Part shown: positions 45,840 to 53,828 of the stretch, piece by piece
How the letters are laid out: each line of letters starts with the position of its first letter
Numbering within the stretch: the stretch's first letter is position 1
NCBI RefSeq assembly: GCF_007994735.1
Contig: NZ_VOIL01000001.1
Location: forward strand, 310,001-374,000
DNA length: 64,000 nt
Source of the DNA: Nesterenkonia populi
GTDB taxonomy: Bacteria > Actinomycetota > Actinomycetes > Actinomycetales > Micrococcaceae
Direction: 5' to 3'
Position numbers and translations under genes: made by a program
Notes under the pieces: generated by a model
What the model was told of the DNA's origin: nothing
The model's database searches: none
What the model saw: the letters and a program-made list of their open reading frames with translations, nothing else

Positions 45840-47590
45840 CAGCTGCCTCGTGTTTCTGTGGGGCTCTCTGCCGGGGCGGGGGCGCCGTCGTCCTCAGGGG
45901 ACTCCGGAGGCCGCACCGGCCAGTTCTCTTCCAGCTGGGTGCGCAGTGCGATGCTCTCCTCGCGCAGGGAGAAGTCCTCTCCGCGGGAGAGCAGGCCGTA
46001 GCGCACCAGTGTACGCCCGGAGCCTGCGCGTTCCACCGTCACCCAAGCCCGTCGGCGGCGCAGGAAGAGGCTGCCCAGCAGTCCGCCGGTGGCCAGCAGG
46101 GCGAACGCCAGCACGCCCAGCTCGCCGGGGTTGTAGGTGATGTCGATGGCGATGTAGTCCTGCACCTCGTGGAACTCGATCTCCCCGAGGCCCTCGGGCA
46201 GCTCCTGGGTCTCCCCGGGGGCCAGGACGATGCCGCCGGCGTCGACCTCACGGGAGTTCAGGACGTCGAGGTCGTCAGTCTCCAGGACGTAGACGTTCTG
46301 GGGGAGGCCGTCGTCGAGGCCGAGGTCCCCGTAGTAAGAGTTCAGGTGCAGCTCCGGGTTGCCGAGCTCCGGGTCCACGCTGACGGCCATGCCGTCGCCG
46401 GCGTCCACCGCGGTGGGCAGAAACAGGCCCTGCAGGCCCAGCTGCTCAGGGTTCGCGTCAGGTGCTTTCATCACCATCATGGAGGTGTAGGTGCCGTCGT
46501 CGGGACGGGTGATGACCGGCCCGGAGAAGGCGACCTCGCCCTCACCGTCGCGGATGGTGACCACCGGGGCGTAGCCGTTGCCGACCAGGTACAGGTTCGC
46601 CCCGCCCAGGGTGACCGGGTGGTTGACCCGCAGGGTGGTCTCCTCCGGCTCGGCGTCGGCGCCGTCCTGGACGGTGACGTCAGCGGTGAAGTCGATGGCG
46701 CTTCCGAATCCTTCGCTGGGCTCGCCCTCGCCGTCGAGCTGACGGTCGAAGGTCCGGTCGAAGCCGTTGAGCTGGATGCTGAACGGGTCCAGCTGGTCCT
46801 CGCTGAACCAGGAGCCGGGGTAGAAGTTGTCGTAGGCGGCCAGCGCGTTGACGAAGCCCTCATCCTCCACGATCACCTTCTGCCCGCGGTAGCTGAACAG
46901 GGAGCCCAGGGCCACGCAGATCAGCACCCCCACCAGAGAGACGTGGAAGATGATGTTCCCAACTTCCTTGAGGTAGCCCCTTTCGGCGCCGACCGACCCG
47001 GTGCCGTCCTCGTTGGGTCGGACCTCGACCCGGTAGCGGCGTTTCTTCAGCGCCTTCGCAGCGTCCTCGAGCGCCTGCTCGGGGGCGGGACCATCGTCGT
47101 CCAGCTCCAGGGCGCCGTACTCGGGGAGCCGCTGGAGGCGCTTGGGGGTGCGCGGCGGCGGGGTCGTCATCTGCTGCCAGTGCTTGCGGGCGCGCGGGAT
47201 GATGCAGCCGATCAGGCTGATGAACAGCAGCAGGTAGATCGCGCTGAACCAGAAGCTGCTGTAGACGTCGAAGAACTGGAGGGCGTCGAGGATGGGGCCC
47301 CAGGTGGGGTTGTCCTCGATCCAGGTCTGCACGGCGAAGTCGTCCTGCACCCGCTGCGGGAACAGGGATCCGGGGACGGCGGCCACAGCCAGCAGGAGCA
47401 GCAGCATCAGGGCGGTGCGCATGCTGGTCAGCTGGGTCCACGCCCATCGCAGCATCCCCACCAGGCCCAGCTCAGGCGAGGTGGCCTGCTTCCGGGGCTT
47501 GGGCTCCCCGGCGGCCTCGTTCATGGCGTCTTCGCGGGCGTTGTCGCGGTGGGCCGAGGGGACGACGTCGTCGTGCTTCTTCTTGCTCAT
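45839..47590 (-). CDS. resB: Cytochrome c maturation protein ResB
   Basis: A partner of CcsB in System II. The 583 residues comprise an N-terminal hydrophilic region (about 45), three membrane segments with FFDVYSSFWFSAIYLLLFIS, a large extracytoplasmic domain (about 245-500) and a final span followed by a cytoplasmic tail. It is the third gene of a tlpA-ccdA-resB-ccsB operon joined by one- to four-base overlaps. Confidence 0.93.
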   Translation of the reverse strand: MSKKKHDDVVPSAHRDNAREDAMNEAAGEPKPRKQATSPELGLVGMLRWAWTQLTSMRTALMLLLLLAVAAVPGSLFPQRVQDDFAVQTWIEDNPTWGPILDALQFFDVYSSFWFSAIYLLLFISLIGCIIPRARKHWQQMTTPPPRTPKRLQRLPEYGALELDDDGPAPEQALEDAAKALKKRRYRVEVRPNEDGTGSVGAERGYLKEVGNIIFHVSLVGVLICVALGSLFSYRGQKVIVEDEGFVNALAAYDNFYPGSWFSEDQLDPFSIQLNGFDRTFDRQLDGEGEPSEGFGSAIDFTADVTVQDGADAEPEETTLRVNHPVTLGGANLYLVGNGYAPVVTIRDGEGEVAFSGPVITRPDDGTYTSMMVMKAPDANPEQLGLQGLFLPTAVDAGDGMAVSVDPELGNPELHLNSYYGDLGLDDGLPQNVYVLETDDLDVLNSREVDAGGIVLAPGETQELPEGLGEIEFHEVQDYIAIDITYNPGELGVLAFALLATGGLLGSLFLRRRRAWVTVERAGSGRTLVRYGLLSRGEDFSLREESIALRTQLEENWPVRPPESPEDDGAPAPAESPTETRGS

Positions 47591-48393
47591 CAGATGGGCA
47601 TCACAATCTCAGTGGCGAACCAGTCCTGCAGGGCCCAGACCCAGGTGTTCCAGAGTCCGGTGACCATGAGCACCCCGATGGCGATCAGCACGCCTCCGCC
47701 GGTGCGCATGACGGCGGCTTTGTGCCGCTTGAAGAAGTCGAGGGCGCGCATGCCGCGCTGCAGTCCGAGGCTGATCAGGATGAACGGAAGCCCCAGCCCC
47801 AGGCAGTAGATGAAGACGAGCAGGGCGCCGCGACCCGGGTCGCTGCCGTAGGTGAGGGTGAGCACCGCGGCGAGGGTCGGGCCGATGCAGGGGGCCCATC
47901 CGATGCCGAAGGTGGCGCCCAGCAGCGGGGCGCCGAGCAGACCGTCCGGGGGGCGGCGGCGGATCTTGGCCTCCCGCTGGAAGAAGCTGAAGGCGCCCAT
48001 GAAGATCAGGCCCATAAGGATCACGAGGACGCCGAGCAGCTGGGTCACCCAGCCGCCTTCGACCCGCAGCCAGGTGGTGGCGTAGGTGAAGACCGCGCCG
48101 ATCAGCACGAAGACGACGCTGAACCCGAGCACGAACAGAGTTGCCCCGAGCACCATGCGGGGCCGGGAGCGTTCGTTCAGCGCAGTGCCGGAGAGGCCGG
48201 TGACGTAGCCGAGGTAGCCGGGCACCAGCGGGAGCACGCAGGGTGAGAGGAAGCTGACCAGCCCGGCGAGCAGGGCCACGGGGGCTGCGATGAGGAATCC
48301 GCCGTCGAAGATGATCTCGGCGAACCGGTTGTTGGTGATGGCGAGCGCGGGTGGGGCGGCCGCCTGGGCGGCCGTGGTCAGCGCAGGGCTCAT
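47590..48393 (-). CDS. ccdA: Thiol:disulfide transporter CcdA
   Basis: A 267-residue protein with six or more helices that carries reducing power from cytoplasmic thioredoxin to the extracytoplasmic TlpA. The two conserved cysteines appear in FLSPCVLPLVPGYLGYVTG and GIGWAPCIGPTLAAVL. Its start overlaps the tlpA stop by 3 bp. Together they keep apocytochrome c cysteines reduced for haem attachment. Confidence 0.94.
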   Translation of the reverse strand: MSPALTTAAQAAAPPALAITNNRFAEIIFDGGFLIAAPVALLAGLVSFLSPCVLPLVPGYLGYVTGLSGTALNERSRPRMVLGATLFVLGFSVVFVLIGAVFTYATTWLRVEGGWVTQLLGVLVILMGLIFMGAFSFFQREAKIRRRPPDGLLGAPLLGATFGIGWAPCIGPTLAAVLTLTYGSDPGRGALLVFIYCLGLGLPFILISLGLQRGMRALDFFKRHKAAVMRTGGGVLIAIGVLMVTGLWNTWVWALQDWFATEIVMPI

Positions 48394-48998
48394 TCCTCGT
48401 CCAGGGCGGTGTCGATCAGGGCGCGCAGAGTGCCGGGGTCCACCAGCCCGATGATGCGGGCGGAGACCCGGCCTTCACGGTCGATGACGAGGGTGGTGGG
48501 GACCGCGGACGGCGGCACATAGTCGGTGACGGCGAGCATCACTGAGCCGCCGCGGTCTTCGATGGAGGGGTAGGTGATCCCGAAGTTCCGCTCGAAGGCT
48601 TCTGCGGTGGGCTGGGTGTCGCGGGTGTTGACCCCGAGGAACTGGACGCCGTCGTCGGCGTAGTCCTCGTGGATCTCCTGGAGGTCCGGGGCCTCTTTGC
48701 GGCACGGCGGGCAATTGGCGTACCAGAAGTTCACCACGGAGACTTCATCTTGGAAGGTGTCTTCGCTGACCTGGTCGCCGTCGAAGGTCTCAGCCTCGAA
48801 GGCGAGAGATTCCCCCCGGCTCTCGGGGGCGTACTCCTCGACGGTGCCGTCGCCGGCCACGTAGTTGGTGCCGTCGTTGCCGGCCCGGTCGGCGAGGTCA
48901 TCGCCCTCGGAGCCGCAGGCGGCGAGGGCGAGCGCAGAGCACAGGGCCACGGCGGTCAGGGCACGTGAGGCACGGGGGGAACGACGGCGAAGCATCAC
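48390..48998 (-). CDS. TlpA/ResA-type thioredoxin lipoprotein
   Basis: A 202-residue secreted thiol reductase. The N-terminus is basic (MMLRRRSPRASR) with a lipoprotein signal ending LALAAC (Cys28 from the GTG). The thioredoxin motif CPPC follows at about residues 96-99, in FWYANCPPCRKEAP. The cis-Pro segment VPTTLVID is present. The start can be GTG 48998 or ATG 48995; no ribosome site precedes them, and a TAGAAT -10-like element ends 7 bp upstream, so a leaderless mRNA is likely. It is first in the cytochrome c maturation operon. Confidence 0.93.
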   Translation of the reverse strand: MMLRRRSPRASRALTAVALCSALALAACGSEGDDLADRAGNDGTNYVAGDGTVEEYAPESRGESLAFEAETFDGDQVSEDTFQDEVSVVNFWYANCPPCRKEAPDLQEIHEDYADDGVQFLGVNTRDTQPTAEAFERNFGITYPSIEDRGGSVMLAVTDYVPPSAVPTTLVIDREGRVSARIIGLVDPGTLRALIDTALDEE

Positions 48999-49004
48999 CG
49001 ATAA

Positions 49005-49022
49005 ATTCTACCGGCGGTAGAA
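49005..49022 (-). promoter_or_regulatory. Promoter and overlapping palindromic operator of the cytochrome c maturation operon
   Basis: TTCTACCG-G-CGGTAGAA (49006-49022) is a perfect 17-bp palindrome. On the minus strand its last bases form TAGAAT (49005-49010), a good -10 box ending 7 bp before the tlpA GTG. A repressor bound here would cover the -10. CTAC...GTAG palindromes are typical of BlaI/CopY-like repressors, but no such gene is in the window, so the regulator is unknown. Confidence 0.6.
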
Positions 49023-49264
49023 AACATCCGCCATGTGCCCTCCAGCACGCCGCCCCCCCCCAGGGCGTCGATACTTGCGCATCGATGTCCAGGTTGGGGG
49101 CGGAGCACCGGCCCCAACCTGGAGCACGTTGCATCTACAATCGCGAACTCGTACAGCAGGGGGTCTCATCTGAGGCCCCCTGCTTCTGAGATCACACCAG
49201 GGCTCCCCAGCACCGAAATTCGCACTCGCGGACCAATTTCGGCAGCAACCTGCCGCAGAAACAG
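49023..49264. other. Gap with three successive inverted repeats and a C9 run
   Basis: No gene was found. It holds C9 at 49053-49061, then three inverted repeats: CCAGGTTGGGG with CCCCAACCTGG (49089-49122), AGCAGGGGG with its GC-rich mirror (49155-49184), and CCGAAATT with AATTTCGG (49213-49242). They follow the stop of the kinase gene on the minus strand and could terminate it before the tlpA operon. None has a T run. Confidence 0.5.
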
Positions 49265-50458
49265 TCACGACCGCGCGCAAGTCTCCGAAGCGCTGCGGGA
49301 GCCCAGCCACAACACCCATCGGCCAGAAGCATCGCCCCCTGCTGAAAAGTCAGCCCCGACGCTTCGCGACCTTGCCTGCATACTTTCCAGGCCTACACCT
49401 GATGATCCGTAAGCACTCTCAGCCAAGGGGAACGGCTCCGCCATTTCATTTTCCACCTGGATGTCCCACTGTCCCCCATGTGCCTGCGCGCCAAGTTTGA
49501 TGGCCACGCGACCGGACCTCGACTGCCCATGCTTATGCGCGTTTAAAAGGGCTTCGCCGACAATGGCGAAGAGCTGCGCCCTCACCCAACGAGGAACATC
49601 CGCCCACTCCCCACCAATGACCTTGTTCACCAAAGCTCCGTGAGATTCGACTTCCTGAACTAAGTTGTCAGCCTCGTCCGGGAAAAGGCTTCCTTCTCCT
49701 TCGCCCAGTAGAGCTCCGTCCCTTTTTAGGACCAAAACCATTTCTCGAAGATCGTCCAGCGCTGAGCGTGCCGTTGCTCCTAGGAGCTTCACCTTTTCAG
49801 GCGTAGCCGCGGCTGACGGGTTCAAGCTCATGGCATCGGCTCGCATTGCCAGAATCGTGAGGTCACGCCCAATGTTGTCGTGCAGTTCGCGAGCGACCCG
49901 AGATCGCTCCGCTCGCAGCGTTTCCTCTCTCGCTTTCTCCGCTTGCAGTCGTTCAGCTCGGTCTTCGCAACTTCGCGCGAGCACGCGCCGCACACCCCAC
50001 CCCGCCCCATACGACGCTAAGAGCAGGATAGAAATGAAGATCGCAGCGCCTAACGCTGTGCTTGTCGACCCGAACTGCATGCCGACAGCACAAGCCCACA
50101 TCAAGGACGACAAAATGTAGGTCCAGCGCAGCCATGCGACAGCATGCATAGCTGTTACTGCGGCCATCAAGATGAGAAAAAGCACCTGATAGAAGGGTAT
50201 GTACCCGACAGTCAGAACCAGGGCCAAACACATCTGAGCAGCGAGAGCAGCGACAAGGACTCCACCCCACAGCACGCTGAGGCATAAAGTCCACAGAAGG
50301 AGCGAAACAAGGCCCCCTACTGATACGGGGTTCTCGGCAAAGGCCCCAAAGAGCGTCACATCGGCGAGGATCCAGAGAGCAGATATCCCTGTAAGAACTC
50401 CTAGAAATTTGCGATCAGGCTTCTCCGCGAACCACGTGCTGCCGGACGTTGAAGCCAT
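49265..50458 (-). CDS. Sensor histidine kinase of the peptide-linked system (copy 1)
   Basis: A NarL-class sensor kinase of 397 residues. The N-terminal half has about five to six membrane segments (residues 18-165) with almost no extracytoplasmic domain, as in kinases that sense small peptides or membrane state. The HisKA_3 phospho-acceptor is in SRVARELHDNIGRDL (about residue 210). The ATPase domain shows VGEALLNAHKHG (N box) and SSGVGLESM (G box). ATG 50458 lies 10 bp after the stop of a small peptide gene, with GAAGGG before it. The divergent gene at 50720 encodes the cognate regulator. Codon use is less GC-biased than in the core genes. Confidence 0.88.
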   Translation of the reverse strand: MASTSGSTWFAEKPDRKFLGVLTGISALWILADVTLFGAFAENPVSVGGLVSLLLWTLCLSVLWGGVLVAALAAQMCLALVLTVGYIPFYQVLFLILMAAVTAMHAVAWLRWTYILSSLMWACAVGMQFGSTSTALGAAIFISILLLASYGAGWGVRRVLARSCEDRAERLQAEKAREETLRAERSRVARELHDNIGRDLTILAMRADAMSLNPSAAATPEKVKLLGATARSALDDLREMVLVLKRDGALLGEGEGSLFPDEADNLVQEVESHGALVNKVIGGEWADVPRWVRAQLFAIVGEALLNAHKHGQSRSGRVAIKLGAQAHGGQWDIQVENEMAEPFPLAESAYGSSGVGLESMQARSRSVGADFSAGGDASGRWVLWLGSRSASETCARS

Positions 50459-50468
50459 CGCCCTTCAG

Positions 50469-50606
50469 TCAATCACAAGCCGCGTAGTCGGGGAACAGCT
50501 CACACAGCTGTTCCCCGATCCAAAAGTCCGGGCCCACTTCCCCAAGGAGCGCTTCGGGAGCAACGAACATTGTGGCGGCCAGAGTAACTGAAAGCACCTT
50601 CGTCAT
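50469..50606 (-). CDS. Secreted-type signal peptide precursor, copy 1 (novel family)
   Basis: A 45-residue protein. Residues 1-22 are a short signal-like start (MTKVLSVTLAATMFVAP). The C-terminal 20 residues contain GPDFWIGEQLCELF and end with AACD. It shares PDxWIGxxxCExxPxxAxCD with the peptide at 56093-56227. The two Cys are separated by eight residues and could form a disulfide. The gene sits 10 bp before the kinase and is divergent from the regulator, the usual place of a pheromone precursor. A TAGCCT hexamer ends 7 bp before the ATG, suggesting a leaderless transcript. I know of no described family like this. Confidence 0.72.
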   Translation of the reverse strand: MTKVLSVTLAATMFVAPEALLGEVGPDFWIGEQLCELFPDYAACD

Positions 50607-50641
50607 AAGCGCAGGCTATGCACCGATTGCGCCCTGAGACA

Positions 50642-50657
50642 GTCCCCTCTGGGGGAC
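50642..50657. promoter_or_regulatory. Dyad between peptide gene and regulator gene, copy 1
   Basis: GTCCCC-TCTG-GGGGAC, followed by AAT, lies 36 bp from the peptide ATG and 63 bp from the regulator ATG. Copy 2 has GTGCAC-TTTG-GTGGAC-AAT at exactly the same distances. The centre is about 43 bp upstream of the likely peptide transcript start, overlapping where a -35 would be. It is a candidate site for the LuxR-type regulator. Confidence 0.6.
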
Positions 50658-50719
50658 AATTGCCAGCTACTCCTCGTGTCACGCAGGCAGAACGACTTAG
50701 GCTTCGAGCAGGAGGCTCC

Positions 50720-51391
50720 ATGATTCGCGTTTTTGTAGTTGAAGACCAGCCCATGATGCGGGAAGCACTGTGCCTCTACATTGAATCTACGAACGACCTT
50801 GAGCTCGCAGGAGAGGCCGACAACGGGGTTGAAGCAGTAGAGCAGATCAGGGCGCATCGCCCAGATGTCGTCGTGATGGATGTTGATCTCCCCGGCCAGA
50901 ACGGCGTCGCCGCCACCCAGTCGCTTCTGAAAGAAATGCCCGAACTTGCCGTCCTGGTCGTTACCACCTTTACGACAGACCACCATGTAGTCCGAGCTCT
51001 CCGAGCGGGGGCTCGCGGGTATATCACCAAGGACGCACATGCTTCGACGGTCCTTGAGGCGGTTCGATCCGTTTTTGCCGGCCACCACCCTCTGACCCCT
51101 CGAAGTGCCCTTGGTGCCCCATTGCACCCAGAAACTGCGCCATTGGATATTGCTGAAGCCCTCGCCCGGAACGCGGGGATTCCTGACGTCCCGCCTGGGG
51201 AATTGCAAGTGTTGAAGGGCATCGCGCGCGGCCAGACGAATACTGAGATCGCCCGCTCCCTTCACTTCAGCAGAGAAACCGTGAAAACCTACAGCAAGCG
51301 GCTCAATGAGCGTTTCGGCACACATGATCGCACTCAGCTACTAGTTCGGGCCGCAGAACTTGGGGTCGTCGAACCACGATCAAATTATTAG
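50720..51391 (+). CDS. LuxR/NarL-type response regulator of the peptide-linked system (copy 1)
   Basis: A 223-residue regulator with a receiver domain (1-120) and a LuxR-type helix-turn-helix (about 160-215: ELQVLKGIARGQTNTEIARS, then FSRETVKTYSKRL). The phospho-acceptor is Asp54 in VVVMDVDLPGQNG. Glu8-Asp9, Thr82/83 and Lys104 complete the active site. ATG 50720 follows AGGAGG-CTCC, an excellent ribosome site. A TAGGCT hexamer ends 16 bp before the ATG, and TAGGCT sits at nearly the same place in copy 2. It is divergent from peptide and kinase. Confidence 0.93.
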   Translation: MIRVFVVEDQPMMREALCLYIESTNDLELAGEADNGVEAVEQIRAHRPDVVVMDVDLPGQNGVAATQSLLKEMPELAVLVVTTFTTDHHVVRALRAGARGYITKDAHASTVLEAVRSVFAGHHPLTPRSALGAPLHPETAPLDIAEALARNAGIPDVPPGELQVLKGIARGQTNTEIARSLHFSRETVKTYSKRLNERFGTHDRTQLLVRAAELGVVEPRSNY

Positions 51392-51419
51392 AGGCCCGCT
51401 CAGTCTCCTGAGAGGACTA

Positions 51420-51758
51420 CTTTTCCAGTGGAGTGACCCCCCTGGTTTCGGTCCACCGGTTATGAGATTTGCCCTAGCGCCCGGGCCTCCGGGCGGGAAA
51501 ACTGGTGTGACTGTGACAAGCAAGAGACGACGCCATGCCCCGGAACAGACGATCCGGAAGATCCAAGACGCCGAGAAACTCCATGCCGAAGGCCGCGATG
51601 TCGCCGTTATCGCCCGCGAACTCGAGTACCCGAGGCCACCTACTACCGGTGGAAGAACCAGTACGGCGGGACGACACTTCAGACGATACGCAGTAGTCCA
51701 CCTCGAAGAGGCCAAACAGTCCCCCACAGAGGACTCGCGGACATACACGTTCGATTAG
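51420..51758 (+). mobile_element. Remnant of an IS3-family element (orfA, frameshifted)
   Basis: From a GTG at 51507 the frame reads TSKRRRHAPEQTIRKIQDAE and continues as the helix-turn-helix N-terminus of IS3-group OrfA proteins. After REL the reading frame shifts by one near 51622: the next frame reads PEATYYRWKNQYGG, the well-known second part of the domain. Nothing of orfB is present. The bases before it (about 51425-51500, with CCCCCCTGG and TTTCGGTCCACCGG) look like an IS left end, but no target duplication was found. Confidence 0.8.
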
Positions 51759-51992
51759 CAGACTTGATTTGCCGCTCATATCGCGGCTGAGCGCCAACGA
51801 ATTGGAGCAGCTCTCTTGCTTGCAAACATCACCAGCGCCCAGGCACAGGAGGAGGACACTGCCCATTTTCCGCCGGAGATGGAGCACCTTGCACCCCAGT
51901 TCTCTGCAACTCGTGGGGCCAGTGCATCCGGATCTATCTGACCGGCACTGTCCCAGTGTGCTGGAGCCAGTGAGAGGACAGGCAGACAAACC
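51759..51992. other. Gap after the IS remnant, no supported gene
   Basis: This stretch has short frames on both strands but none with a convincing start, ribosome site and family. One plus-strand frame contains ANITSAQAQEEDTAHFPPE and reads like an exported protein, but it has no ATG and a stop lies just upstream. It is probably decayed or intergenic. Confidence 0.4.
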
Positions 51993-52211
51993 ATGATGAA
52001 TCGGATCATCTTCACGAGTGGGCTAGTTTTCTTCCTCCTCGGGATCACGATGGGCGTATGGAGCATCGTCGATAACTTAAGCGGCAAGGACTCTGCGACT
52101 GGAGCGATCGGGGCTCTCCTTTCCGTCTTAGCTGGCATTTCATGTCTTCTGGCGTACCTCTGGCGCAAGCGAGGTCAAGCAAATACGGGGGATGGCCGGG
52201 TCAATCTCTGA
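51993..52211 (+). CDS. Small two-span membrane protein
   Basis: A 72-residue protein: one hydrophobic segment at residues 6-26 (FTSGLVFFLLGITMGVWS), a short polar loop (NLSGKDSATG), a second segment at about 38-56 and a basic tail. A weak purine-rich site (GAGAGGACAGG) lies upstream, somewhat far. It sits between the IS remnant and the DesK-like system in the accessory region. Nothing links it firmly to either. Function unknown. Confidence 0.55.
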   Translation: MMNRIIFTSGLVFFLLGITMGVWSIVDNLSGKDSATGAIGALLSVLAGISCLLAYLWRKRGQANTGDGRVNL

Positions 52212-52484
52212 GATGCAGTTCATCGTTCGCTCAAAGGCGGGAGCCCTTCAACGACCCTGCCTCTGAGCCGTATGGAAGCTACGAGCCAAGACCATCGCTT
52301 AGGGAAGCGCTCGACCTCGTCCTGGCCGAAGTGACCAGACACCCTCCGCTCACCCCTGACACCAAGTTCAGCCGCACCCCCGGCCACGGGGCAGAGGTTC
52401 TGACCATAGGTGCAGATAACTCCACCTGAACCGTACAGATGAAGGCCTCGCTCCGGGCATCGGCGGCCTCGTAGGGTCATAGTT
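52212..52484 (+). pseudogene. Possible gene remnant before the second two-component system
   Basis: A plus-strand frame ending at 52429 reads as plausible protein in its last 60 codons (for example REALDLVLAEVTRHPPL and TKFSRTPGHGAEVL) but has no credible start; upstream it runs into the small membrane-protein gene in another frame. It looks like the 3' end of a lost gene. The remaining 55 bp before the kinase ATG should hold its promoter. Confidence 0.25.
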
Positions 52485-53828
52485 ATGACGACGGCGAGCG
52501 CGGCACCCGGCCCTGGAGCTTCAGCGGCTGAGCAGCAGCGCCGTCCGGGCTTCTTTCGGCGCCTTCGGCACGACACGGTCCCGCAGATGGTCGCCGAGAC
52601 CATCTCGCTGACCATCGGCGGCCTCCTCTTCCTGATGCTCGGCGGGGTCGGCGTCTTCGCGTGGCTGGTCATCGACTCGTTCGAATTACTGACGTTCGGA
52701 CGGCGCCCTTCGGGCAGCTTCTTCCTGGAGCTCGCGCTGCTGGCCACGCTCGGGCTGCTTCTGGCCTGGATCTTCACTGCCGTTTCGCAGGACTGGGCGC
52801 ATGTGCACCGCAGCCGGGTCGCCTCCCTGGTGGGGCATATTCACCCGCAGGGGCTCATCTCCGCCCCGGCTCGGCGGCACAGTTGGACGGCCGCGCCCAA
52901 GCTCAACCTCTCCGACCCGGAGGTGCGCAGAAGAGCCGGATGGACGGTGGTAGGGGTGCTTCTCTCGCCGGTGATGCTGGCCGTCGTCGCGATCCCGTTC
53001 GTGGTGGTGCCGGTGGGGCTGCTGATGCCGCTGGGGAACCTGCCGGGGATCACCGCGGAGGGCGCGTACCTGCTCCGCGGCCTGCTGCTGTTCCTGCTGA
53101 CCCTGGCGCCCGGGCTGATCAGGTGGGTCTCCCGCGCGGACGTATGGGTGGTGTCCCGGATGTGGGGCGCCGACGATCGGGAGCAGCTGCAGCGCAGGTT
53201 CGAGGAAATGGCGGAGTCCCGGGACTCGGCGGTCAGCGCGGCCGACGCGGAGCGTCGCCGGATTGAGCGGGATCTGCACGACGGCGCCCAGCAGCGGCTC
53301 ACCGCCCTGGCGATGCGACTGGGCATGGCCAGGCAGCGGCATGAGATCGACCCGCACAAGCCGGTGGACCCGGAGCTGATCAGCGCGGCCCAGGGGGAGG
53401 TCCGGGAGGCGCTCACCGAGATCCGCAGCATCGTCCGGGGCCTGCACCCGGCGGTCCTGGAGGACCGGGGCCTCGACGCCGCCGTCTCCGGTATCGCATC
53501 CCGCGCGCCGCACCCGGTGGAGGTGGACATACGGATCGAGGACCGTCCACACGCGCACATCGAGTCGGTCGCCTATTTCGTCATCTCTGAGGCGGTGACC
53601 AACATGGTCCGGCACGCTGACGCCTCGTACGGCACCGTGTGGGCGCGGCGCGAGGCGGACACGGTGCGCCTGGTGATCACCGACGACGGCGAGGGCGGGG
53701 CAGTCTCCGCCCTCCATTCCGGGCTGGATGGGCTTGAGCAGCGGGTCCGCTCAGTGGGCGGGACCATGACCATCGCCTCCCCACGGGGAGAGGGAACACG
53801 GATCGAGGTGGAGCTGCCGTGCGCGTGA
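52485..53828 (+). CDS. DesK-like sensor histidine kinase
   Basis: A 447-residue kinase with codon use of the core genome. Two membrane pairs (about 35-105 and 155-215) are followed by a HisKA_3 domain with RRRIERDLHDGAQQRL, the ATPase N box ISEAVTNMVRHADAS, and ITDDGEGG and SGLDGLEQRV. Actinobacterial PspC-less DesK kinases of this kind often respond to membrane fluidity or envelope stress. Its end overlaps the regulator by 10 bp. It lies between the two copies of the peptide system but is not related to them. Confidence 0.92.
   Translation: MTTASAAPGPGASAAEQQRRPGFFRRLRHDTVPQMVAETISLTIGGLLFLMLGGVGVFAWLVIDSFELLTFGRRPSGSFFLELALLATLGLLLAWIFTAVSQDWAHVHRSRVASLVGHIHPQGLISAPARRHSWTAAPKLNLSDPEVRRRAGWTVVGVLLSPVMLAVVAIPFVVVPVGLLMPLGNLPGITAEGAYLLRGLLLFLLTLAPGLIRWVSRADVWVVSRMWGADDREQLQRRFEEMAESRDSAVSAADAERRRIERDLHDGAQQRLTALAMRLGMARQRHEIDPHKPVDPELISAAQGEVREALTEIRSIVRGLHPAVLEDRGLDAAVSGIASRAPHPVEVDIRIEDRPHAHIESVAYFVISEAVTNMVRHADASYGTVWARREADTVRLVITDDGEGGAVSALHSGLDGLEQRVRSVGGTMTIASPRGEGTRIEVELPCA

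Noticed and set aside
51776..52168. Minus-strand frame of 130 codons with a signal-like internal segment
   Set aside because: No ribosome site, it overlaps a better plus-strand membrane-protein gene, and no family is recognisable.
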